DNA of 64,000 nucleotides from Tyzzerella sp. (GTDB lineage: Bacteria; Bacillota; Clostridia; Lachnospirales; Lachnospiraceae): contig JAFQRJ010000023.1 of NCBI GenBank assembly GCA_017410145.1, positions 124,001 to 188,000 of the forward strand, written 5' to 3'. Below the pieces are notes generated by a model, which had not been told where the DNA came from, did not search any database, and was given only the letters and a program-made list of their open reading frames with translations. Position numbers and translations under genes: made by a program. Position 1 is the stretch's first letter, and the number at the start of each line of letters is the position of its first letter. Shown in pieces: positions 8,361-15,565 of this stretch.

Positions 8361-9685
8361 TATTCTTCACCAACCTTACTGTATTTTTGCTTCAACATAT
8401 CCACATTTCTCTTTTGTTCTCTTGTTAAATTAAATCCCATCATGCGACAAGTGTGGTCATTTCTTAAAATGCAGTAACACATTCTTTTCCAACTCGGAAT
8501 ATCCCTTGTCGACTTGATATCATCTGTATGGTCAGGAATCTTTCCGATAAATATAATTCTCGAATTTTTCATTACCGTGTAATTCGAAACACCATTTCGC
8601 CGAATATTATATCCATGGTCTAATAATTCTTGAATTACATGCTCCTCTAGACCACCTCCGGTATTATGCCAAAAGTCTATTGAAGTTTTAAATTTCTTAA
8701 TATAATTATTTCTAAGTCTCACCGGAAGTGTATCTAACAAAAACTTTGTATAGGACTCCCATGTATGTCCTTCCGGTAATTTTAATTTTCGATATCCCAT
8801 TGCCCTCGTTCTACCATATATGCAGGCAAAATTTGCCCCTTGCACACGACCGATTAATTTAGCCCAAATTTCCGGATCAATTACACGATACAGATTGAGA
8901 CTATCTTTGGCATAATCATTAAACGGTGATGCAACTCGCATCTGGTCAACTGTAAGACCTGCCTTGTGATACAAATCATAAAGATGATTATAGTCATAGC
9001 CGAACAAATAATTTGCATGCCACACATCACTGTTTGTCCAATCATACAACGGCGAAGCCGCCCAAACATCCTTGAACTGTGGACTAATCCAACATTCGTC
9101 ATTATATCCGTATTTCTTGTTAAAAAACGCACTGAATCGCTGCAACGATTCTGTTGCACGAACACCCAGCAAACAAACCGTCTTTTTATTTTCATGCGCC
9201 TTGCGATACCAACGTCCAAATTGTTTGGCCAAGTCTTCTTGATGCATTCTATACCGGTATGTAGTCATTGGATTGTTTTTTAGATTAATGACGTAAGGTT
9301 TCTCAGGCATAGGACGAACCCATGCTTCTTCCTTCGTATCATCCCACGGATACCAATACATCTGATAGCTGCTAAGAGCCGTTCTCGTAGCCATTGGCAG
9401 ACACACCCAATAGGCTTCCACATCGTTCTTAATACGTTCAAAAGTGCGTTCCACATACTCTGTCGTAAGTGAATATTGCGCTTCAAAATCCTGATGAAAA
9501 ACACCAATTCTTTTGTTTGGATAATATTTCTTTTGAAAATCCAGTGTCATGTTTAGCAACAAACCACTATCTTTTCCACCGGAAAATGACACAAAAATAT
9601 TGTCAAATTCCTCAAAAATATACTTCAATCGTTCCTGTAATGCCTCATACACATTTTGTCCTGTGTATTCTTTCCTCTTATGCAT
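8360..9685 (-). CDS. ibrA: IbrA-like phosphoadenosine phosphosulfate reductase family protein
   Basis: 441 residues. The N-terminal PP-loop ATPase/PAPS-reductase domain shows FVSFSGGKDSGLLLN with the SGGKDS loop at 35-40. The remainder matches the IbrA/DUF3440 architecture (YWYPWDDTKEEAWVRPMP, GVRATESLQRF, SPLYDWTNSDVWHAN). It probably binds or activates an adenosine nucleotide, but substrate and product are unknown. The ATG at 9685 is chosen over one 20 codons upstream because AGAGGAAA precedes it and homologous sequence starts there. Coupled with ibrB. Confidence 0.85.
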   Translation of the reverse strand: MHKRKEYTGQNVYEALQERLKYIFEEFDNIFVSFSGGKDSGLLLNMTLDFQKKYYPNKRIGVFHQDFEAQYSLTTEYVERTFERIKNDVEAYWVCLPMATRTALSSYQMYWYPWDDTKEEAWVRPMPEKPYVINLKNNPMTTYRYRMHQEDLAKQFGRWYRKAHENKKTVCLLGVRATESLQRFSAFFNKKYGYNDECWISPQFKDVWAASPLYDWTNSDVWHANYLFGYDYNHLYDLYHKAGLTVDQMRVASPFNDYAKDSLNLYRVIDPEIWAKLIGRVQGANFACIYGRTRAMGYRKLKLPEGHTWESYTKFLLDTLPVRLRNNYIKKFKTSIDFWHNTGGGLEEHVIQELLDHGYNIRRNGVSNYTVMKNSRIIFIGKIPDHTDDIKSTRDIPSWKRMCYCILRNDHTCRMMGFNLTREQKRNVDMLKQKYSKVGEE

Positions 9686-9716
9686 GATTGATTTCCTCTT
9701 TTGTAGTAAAAATATA

Positions 9717-10889
9717 TTACAGCTCTGTTCCACCCCACTCAACAACTGTAAAACCTTCCCGCTTCACTGTTGACAACTCCTGTTCTGGTAGTTCAGTAAA
9801 GGTATCAGATTTTTTCCAAGCCATAAAAACACGTATCATAGTATCCGGCATAGGGTCAACCTGAAGTTTCGCTGCATCCGTGTAAATATCATTCTGGAAT
9901 GATATGATATTATATGGGTTTTGTTCCATTAATGGCAGCCAATACACAATAAATTCATTGGCCTCTCGGCGGGTAAGCCCTAACTGTTCCAAAGCATTCT
10001 CAAGAAACGCTGCCGTATCTTCACCCTTTACGCAAAAACCTTCTGAAAGGTCATACTGTACATTCGTCTCTCCTTCCCAGTAAAGATAGTTGTAACTTTG
10101 TCCTTTTTCATCAATTAGTGTGCCGTCTGGAAAAGCTGTTACCTTCCAACCCTTATGATAGGCCGGATAAGTACAAGTCAATCTTCCTTCAAGTTTCAAA
10201 CCAACAGAAACTTCCATCTCTTTTTCAGGATACAGATAGATAACCGGTTTATAGCAGGCATTCGGGTCCGGTTTCCAGTTACTTGCTTTAACAGTCAACA
10301 CATCCACTTCTACACGTTGATTTTCATTGTCATAATAGACGTTCTCATAATTACAGGTGATCTGGTCGCCCACGCACCATTCATCTGATAAAGTTCCGTT
10401 TAGTTTTATTTCATAAGGCATCGGAATCACGGTTCTTGCAAAAAAGCAGTTAGAATATATTTTAGTAATCACAATATGATCAAATATCTGATTATCGAAT
10501 TGCTGTTCAGCAGTCTTGTCAATCCATGGTTCCTCATATGGTATATGTCTAAAATCATTAGACAATTCCCAACGAACCGCCTCAATCTGCGCAGGATATG
10601 ATTCCATAATCTCGCCTGTATAGATTACTTGAACAAGACTGCCAGCCTTTATTTCAGGATTGGCAATACCTTCAATACTAAAACTAATCTTATCACTACT
10701 TCTCAGTTCCTCTTCTCCCTCAATCGGCTCTACTATTACAGAATTACCATTGATTTCAAGAACAGTAGCCCTAAAAGAATATTCCACATCTCCTTGTTCT
10801 CTGTACCACAGACCGTCTATGGTCTTAATTGAAACAACAAGAAGGAGTATGATTAAAACTACTATTAGTATCCTCTTTTTCTTTTTCAT
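9717..10889 (-). CDS. Membrane-anchored protein with KPVIYLYP domain, function unknown
   Basis: 390 residues. An uncleaved-looking N-terminal membrane segment (residues 6-22) is followed by two beta-rich repeats (about 40-115 and 135-205) like the small lipoprotein downstream. A C-terminal domain from about 212 opens with CYKPVIYLYPEKE, a block I recognise from conserved hypothetical proteins of Firmicutes. That domain also has an aromatic-rich stretch (YLYWEG) and GFTVVEWGG at the end. It is most likely extracellular and anchored. In an operon with a lysozyme upstream and ibrAB downstream. No catalytic motif is evident. Confidence 0.72.
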   Translation of the reverse strand: MKKKKRILIVVLIILLLVVSIKTIDGLWYREQGDVEYSFRATVLEINGNSVIVEPIEGEEELRSSDKISFSIEGIANPEIKAGSLVQVIYTGEIMESYPAQIEAVRWELSNDFRHIPYEEPWIDKTAEQQFDNQIFDHIVITKIYSNCFFARTVIPMPYEIKLNGTLSDEWCVGDQITCNYENVYYDNENQRVEVDVLTVKASNWKPDPNACYKPVIYLYPEKEMEVSVGLKLEGRLTCTYPAYHKGWKVTAFPDGTLIDEKGQSYNYLYWEGETNVQYDLSEGFCVKGEDTAAFLENALEQLGLTRREANEFIVYWLPLMEQNPYNIISFQNDIYTDAAKLQVDPMPDTMIRVFMAWKKSDTFTELPEQELSTVKREGFTVVEWGGTEL

Positions 10890-10907
10890 ATCATGATTAC
10901 CTCCCTT

Positions 10908-11453
10908 CTATTTGTATGCAATATATTTCGGGCTTTCATCCGGTGATCCCACCTGTATCACCAGTAAATCATCTACATAAAACACATACAATTCTTCATA
11001 CTTTCCGTCCAATACATAAAAAATAGCATTTTCGTAATCATTGCCAAGATATCTGGAATTCCCTACAATTGCCTCTTTACCTTCAATAAGTTTCGCAATA
11101 TCCAGATGATTAACATTCTCTTCAATTACTGCACGTTCTATAAAATCCTTAATATATTCTTCTTCCAGGATAAATTGCGTATCGCAGTAATTACCTTCCT
11201 CATATTCCATAGATATCATATGGAAGAATAAGAATTCCTTGAAATCAAAATCAGTTATGGTAATGTCTCTATCTTTATAATACACATAAGTTTCATTGTA
11301 AGATAATTCAGTTTCAAACTCTGTCGTGTCATCTGTATAACGGAATGCAATCAGCTTGTTTTCTGTTTGAATTTCTACAGTTGGGTAAATGATTAGAAAA
11401 AGTCCAATGATAACAAGCATGATAATAATTGGTATCCATATTTTCTTTTTCAT
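10908..11453 (-). CDS. Hypothetical membrane-anchored protein
   Basis: 181 residues: short basic start, one hydrophobic segment (about 5-23, WIPIIIMLVIIGLFLIIYP), then a soluble, probably external, acidic domain rich in Tyr, Phe and Glu. No domain was recognised. The ATG at 11453 follows GGAGGGATTTG; a TTG immediately upstream is an alternative. It sits 16 bases after the GH25 lysozyme and 18 bases before the KPVIYLYP gene, so the three are probably one transcript for cell-surface proteins. Confidence 0.65.
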   Translation of the reverse strand: MKKKIWIPIIIMLVIIGLFLIIYPTVEIQTENKLIAFRYTDDTTEFETELSYNETYVYYKDRDITITDFDFKEFLFFHMISMEYEEGNYCDTQFILEEEYIKDFIERAVIEENVNHLDIAKLIEGKEAIVGNSRYLGNDYENAIFYVLDGKYEELYVFYVDDLLVIQVGSPDESPKYIAYK

Positions 11454-11469
11454 CAAATCCCTCCATAAT

Positions 11470-13155
11470 TCATTCCCCTTTTGTCAAATACGATGTAATA
11501 GCATAAACAATCTGACCATTGTACTCTAGTTTCGACCAACCATTAGTATGAACACCGATTCTTTGTACATATTCTCCATGCTTTAAAGTATAAACAACAT
11601 CAGAGCCTTCTGTTGCCGGCTTCGTTCGAAGATTCGTCTCCTCCTTTGCAGTTACTTGTTCGTCCACTGCTGTAAATCCATCATCATTTGTCGGTGGTGT
11701 CGGGTCTTTTAAAGCCACCACTTCGTTGCTAAGATAGCTAGTGACCGCATAAACGGCCTGTCCATTATAGATAAGTCTTGACCAGCCTTTGTCACTCACT
11801 GCTGTACGTTCTAAGAATTCCCCACTATTTAAGGTCCCGACTTTTTCACTATCCGTGGTAGGCAACGCTCGCAAATTTACAAATTCTTTCGCTGTCACTT
11901 TATCGTTCTTTGGAGTAAAGGTATGTCCTGCCACAATGTCTTTCTCTTTAACAGGCACCTTTTCTGGTGCTTTTTCCGGCTCCTTTCTTGTTAAATCTGT
12001 CGTGAGATAACTGCTGATTGCATAAACAGTTTTTCCATTATATTGTAGTTTTGACCAACCATTTTTACCAACACCGATTCTGGTAACCACTTCCCCATTC
12101 TTAAGCGCTACTACGATATTACTTTTGGTGGTTGCGTCATCTCTCAAGTTGGTCACATCTTTTGCAGTTACCTGCTCATTCACAGTCGTATATAATTTTT
12201 CCTCATCAGTCAAAGGCGCTTTCGCAGTTTCCGGTGCTGCAGATGCATCTTTTGCCCGTGCCTCTTCTTTTGTGAAATAGCATACAACCATATCCACATT
12301 TCCGGATATACCACTGACACTACCTTTGTTGGTATATTGCCATGCATGACAGCGATTCGCATAATCTGGTTTTTCCTTGTCTGGATAAGCCACTGTAGAA
12401 TAATGTGCTACCCACACCTTATACTTCTTCTCAATTTGCGAAATATCCCAGTAGGTTTCATCATTAATCTCACTAAGCGCACCATAAAACATTGCGTCAT
12501 ATCCCGCATCGGAAATCGTTTTCAAAAACATCATTGCATTATCTGTGCGTTCTTCCGATGTCAACCCAAACATTCTACTGGTTGAAATTTTATATCCTTC
12601 GCAATCATATACCACCGGATAAGAAATCTTATATCCCTTAATCGCCTGCATGGTCCACTCTGCTTCTTCCCTTGCCTCTGTCTCATTTATTGCAGTTGAA
12701 AAGAAATACACACCAACCAATACCCCTGCTTTCTGAGCCTGTTGGATATTATAGTCTGCATTATCATCTTTATAAATCGTTCCATTCTCTCCACGATAGC
12801 CAATACGGATAAACGCGAATTCGATTCCGCTGTCTTTCACCTTCTGCCAGTCAATTTTACCCTGCCACTTCGACACGTCAATGCCGTTGCTTCTTCCGCT
12901 TTCCTCTGTTAATTCCTCGGCATCAACATTGGTTCCTTCCTCTTCTTCAGCCTCAACATTTTCTGGATCCACAGTCGCATCACCTGTTAAGTTTGTATCG
13001 TAAACCTCTTTTGAATGCGTTTTATCTTTCCCTAATGTTATCGCCACAACGATTGCAACAGCAGTCAAAATAACAGCTACAGCAATTGCTATTATTATCA
13101 ACATCTTATTATCATTTCTTCTTCTGAAAAATCTTGATTTATGATATAGTTCCAT
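11470..13155 (-). CDS. GH25 lysozyme with three bacterial SH3 domains
   Basis: 561 residues. A short cytoplasmic start and one transmembrane helix (about 18-40) are followed by an acidic linker. A GH25 muramidase domain runs from about 80 to 280: GIDVSKWQGKIDW carries the first catalytic Asp and VVYDCEGYK the DxE pair. Three SH3b repeats follow, each with NLR near the start and GWSKLQYNG or a close variant near the end. Predicted role is membrane-anchored peptidoglycan hydrolysis. The ATG at 13155 follows GGGGAGATAAC; the longer ORF has no ribosome site. Confidence 0.9.
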   Translation of the reverse strand: MELYHKSRFFRRRNDNKMLIIIAIAVAVILTAVAIVVAITLGKDKTHSKEVYDTNLTGDATVDPENVEAEEEEGTNVDAEELTEESGRSNGIDVSKWQGKIDWQKVKDSGIEFAFIRIGYRGENGTIYKDDNADYNIQQAQKAGVLVGVYFFSTAINETEAREEAEWTMQAIKGYKISYPVVYDCEGYKISTSRMFGLTSEERTDNAMMFLKTISDAGYDAMFYGALSEINDETYWDISQIEKKYKVWVAHYSTVAYPDKEKPDYANRCHAWQYTNKGSVSGISGNVDMVVCYFTKEEARAKDASAAPETAKAPLTDEEKLYTTVNEQVTAKDVTNLRDDATTKSNIVVALKNGEVVTRIGVGKNGWSKLQYNGKTVYAISSYLTTDLTRKEPEKAPEKVPVKEKDIVAGHTFTPKNDKVTAKEFVNLRALPTTDSEKVGTLNSGEFLERTAVSDKGWSRLIYNGQAVYAVTSYLSNEVVALKDPTPPTNDDGFTAVDEQVTAKEETNLRTKPATEGSDVVYTLKHGEYVQRIGVHTNGWSKLEYNGQIVYAITSYLTKGE

Positions 13156-13196
13156 GTTATCTCCCCATTCATAAAATACTTTTAATACATGTTGAT

Positions 13197-13225
13197 ATTT
13201 TAACATAGTGTATTAGAAACCACAA
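13197..13225 (-). promoter_or_regulatory. Probable promoter of the GH25-ibrAB operon
   Basis: Minus-strand TTGTGG (13225-13220) and TAAAAT (13202-13197) with a 17-base spacer, about 40 bases upstream of the lysozyme start. Confidence 0.55.
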
Positions 13226-13235
13226 ATATAATTAT

Positions 13236-13275
13236 AAAAACACCACAATTCACTTGCTCAAGCAAATTATGGTGT
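13236..13275 (-). terminator. Intrinsic terminator after the zeta-like kinase gene
   Basis: ACACCACAATT (13240-13250) pairs with AATTATGGTGT (13265-13275) with one wobble, and an inner TTGC/GCAA extends it. On the minus strand the stem is followed by TTTTTAT. It separates the kinase gene from the lysozyme operon. Confidence 0.75.
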
Positions 13276-13282
13276 CTAATTT

Positions 13283-13840
13283 CTATGATATATATCCCAT
13301 CAGTTCATCAAGCCATTGTGGTCTTGTACTACCTATCTGTAAAATTTCTCCATTCTTATATTCTGCAACAGCAACAAAACCATTTTCATTATCATAAAAT
13401 GTTGCTTCATCACAATACTGCAAGACAGCAATTAAATCTTCAAAACGTTTATTAAATCTACGTTTCACATCTGTGTTTGGTATGTTGTGGCCACCCTTTT
13501 TTACACGATTTTCTATACGTGCGAGACTTTCTTCAACTGTATTTAAACCAACATAATAAAGACGGATATAATAACCCTTTTCAATTGCCTTCTTTATAGT
13601 TGCAAGAATTCTATGTCCAGACAACGTGGTTTCTTGGGTGAAACAGATTTCTTTTTCCAAGCACTCCTCTATAAGTTCAATTGACTTTTTGCCACCTTCA
13701 ATCACATTTCCACCACATTTGACAATTATCTTGTCAACATCAACGATTTTTCCAAGATTTGTTATTTCTGTTCGAAGTACACCTGTAAGACTGCTTTTTC
13801 CTGCACCATTTACTCCTGCAACAATTGTATATGTTTTCAT
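13283..13840 (-). CDS. Zeta-toxin-family P-loop kinase
   Basis: 185 residues. Walker A is GVNGAGKSS at about 9-17. Zeta-family blocks follow: FTQETTLSGHRIL, the GY-rich strand GYYIRLYYVGL, RVKKGGHNIPNTDVKRRFNK, and a terminal YDNENG. Zeta toxins phosphorylate UDP-N-acetylglucosamine and poison peptidoglycan synthesis when freed from epsilon antitoxin. Chromosomal relatives of this short type often lack an antitoxin and may be housekeeping kinases. No epsilon-like small ORF is adjacent; the upstream neighbour is an AIM24 protein 24 bases away. Substrate unknown. Confidence 0.8.
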   Translation of the reverse strand: MKTYTIVAGVNGAGKSSLTGVLRTEITNLGKIVDVDKIIVKCGGNVIEGGKKSIELIEECLEKEICFTQETTLSGHRILATIKKAIEKGYYIRLYYVGLNTVEESLARIENRVKKGGHNIPNTDVKRRFNKRFEDLIAVLQYCDEATFYDNENGFVAVAEYKNGEILQIGSTRPQWLDELMGYIS

Positions 13841-13864
13841 TACACATCTCCCTGCATTTCTATT

Positions 13865-14590
13865 TTACTCGCCCAAACGAATGTTAATTCCACCACCATT
13901 ATTGTCGCCTGTATTGATATTCAGATATGGTGTGATTGCCTCTGCCATATGAATTAATGGCATAGATTGTATGTAAACTTTACCTGGCCCTGTAATACGT
14001 GTATGGAACAGTCCTTCGCCACCAAAGAAAATGTTTTTAGCACCTTGGACCGCTTCAATATCCATCGTACAGCTTTCCGTCATTGCAGCAAGATAACCGG
14101 TATCAACAATGATGCTTTCCCCAATGCCAAGTTCATATTCCTTACAGTGACCATCAATTTCAAGAAATACCATACCATTTCCACTAATCTTCTGCATAAT
14201 AAATCCTTCGCCGCCAAAGAACCCTTTGCCAAGTCTCTTTTGGAAATAAACAGACAAATCTAGTCCTTTTTCCATGGCAAGGAAGCCCCTCTTTTGCACG
14301 ATAATTCCATTTCCTTCAGTTACTTGATACGGTATAATGGAACCCGGAAACGTAGATGCAAACGCAATCATGCCCGTTCCACCTTGTGCCGTATATTCAT
14401 TCATGAAAATAGATTCTCCTGAAAACAGTCTGCCAAATGCTTTTTTGATTCCGCCACCGGTATTGGTATCCATTTTCATATTTGGGCTCATCCAACTCAT
14501 TGCGCCCTTTTCCGTGCAAAGTGTTTCACCCACCTCCGGATAACAGATGACAACCGGTAAATGTCCGCCTTCAATTTCATATCGAATCAT
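13865..14590 (-). CDS. AIM24/TIGR00266 family protein
   Basis: 241 residues, all beta-rich, with the repeated glycine-rich pattern of the AIM24 (DUF124) family: GAMSWMSPNMKMDTNTGGG near the start, SGESIFMNEYTAQGG, GGEGFIMQKISGNGMVFLE and GGEGLFHTRITGPGKVY, ending in NNGGGINIRLGE. The fold is tryptophan-RNA-binding-attenuator-like, but the bacterial function is unknown. Length fits the family. A GGGGG-containing ribosome site precedes the ATG. Probably cotranscribed with the zeta-like kinase. Confidence 0.85.
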   Translation of the reverse strand: MIRYEIEGGHLPVVICYPEVGETLCTEKGAMSWMSPNMKMDTNTGGGIKKAFGRLFSGESIFMNEYTAQGGTGMIAFASTFPGSIIPYQVTEGNGIIVQKRGFLAMEKGLDLSVYFQKRLGKGFFGGEGFIMQKISGNGMVFLEIDGHCKEYELGIGESIIVDTGYLAAMTESCTMDIEAVQGAKNIFFGGEGLFHTRITGPGKVYIQSMPLIHMAEAITPYLNINTGDNNGGGINIRLGE

Positions 14591-14644
14591 ATGCTTACGC
14601 CCCCTTTTGAGTCGTATTTATTTCGTATATTATATCATAAATCC

Positions 14645-15565
14645 TTAGATATTTGTATCTTTTATTATATATTTCGGTCTATTTTTTGTTTCAAGATAGG
14701 TTTTTGACAAATACTGTCCTGTAATTCCATGACAAAACAACTGAATTCCGCCGATAAAAAACATAATACACACAAGACTTGGCCATCCTGCGACCGGATC
14801 ACCAAACAAAATTGTTCTTACAATAATAAACACAATTAATGCGAAAGAAAGAATACAAAAAAGAATTCCAAACACAGAAGACAGAACTAATGGTGCGGTA
14901 GAAAACGCAATAATTCCTTCAATGGAATATAAAAACAGTTTCCATAAGTTCCACTTTGTCTCCCCTGCAACTCGTTCTACATTTTCATATTCCAGCCATT
15001 TTGTCCGAAATCCCACCCATCCAAAGATACCTTTTGAAAAGCGATTATATTCCGGCATAGCAAGAATAGCATCCTTCATCTGCGCTGTCATCAAACGATA
15101 ATCCCTTGCACCATCCACAATGTCCACGTTTGAAATCTTATTGATAATCTTATAGAACATCCGTGCAAAAAAACTTCGAATCGGCGGTTCTCCTTTTCGC
15201 GTCACACGTCTGGTTGCTACTGAATCATAGCCTTGCTCCATGTATGATAGCATTTCCGGCAAAAGACATGGTGGGTCTTGCAAATCAGCATCCATCATCA
15301 CAATATAATCGCCCTCTGCCTTAGAAAATCCTGCGTGAATGGCAGCTTCCTTACCAAAGTTCCGTGAAAAAGAAACATATTTTACTCGCTCATCCTTTTT
15401 ACTTAATTCCTTCATATATTCTAGCGTATGGTCAGATGAACCATCATTTACAAAAATGAATTCAAATTCCTGCTCCATTCCTTCTGAAACTTTATTTATC
15501 TCTTCATAAAATAACAAAATAGATTCCTGCTCGTTGTAACACGGTACTACGACTGAAATTTTCAT
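14645..15565 (-). CDS. GT2 polyprenyl-phosphate glycosyltransferase (GtrB/CsbB type)
   Basis: 306 residues. A GT-A domain occupies about 1-215: VVPCYNEQESI, FVNDGSSDHT, GFSKAEGDYIVMMDADLQDP with the DxD-like metal site, and RRVTRKGEPPIRSFFAR. Two transmembrane helices follow near the C-terminus (about 230-250 and 265-285). This is the family that charges undecaprenyl phosphate with a sugar on the inner membrane face. It is coupled (ATGA overlap) to the YfhO-GtrA fusion. By analogy with B. subtilis CsbB-YfhO the pair should decorate a surface polymer with a sugar; which sugar is not visible. Confidence 0.88.
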   Translation of the reverse strand: MKISVVVPCYNEQESILLFYEEINKVSEGMEQEFEFIFVNDGSSDHTLEYMKELSKKDERVKYVSFSRNFGKEAAIHAGFSKAEGDYIVMMDADLQDPPCLLPEMLSYMEQGYDSVATRRVTRKGEPPIRSFFARMFYKIINKISNVDIVDGARDYRLMTAQMKDAILAMPEYNRFSKGIFGWVGFRTKWLEYENVERVAGETKWNLWKLFLYSIEGIIAFSTAPLVLSSVFGILFCILSFALIVFIIVRTILFGDPVAGWPSLVCIMFFIGGIQLFCHGITGQYLSKTYLETKNRPKYIIKDTNI

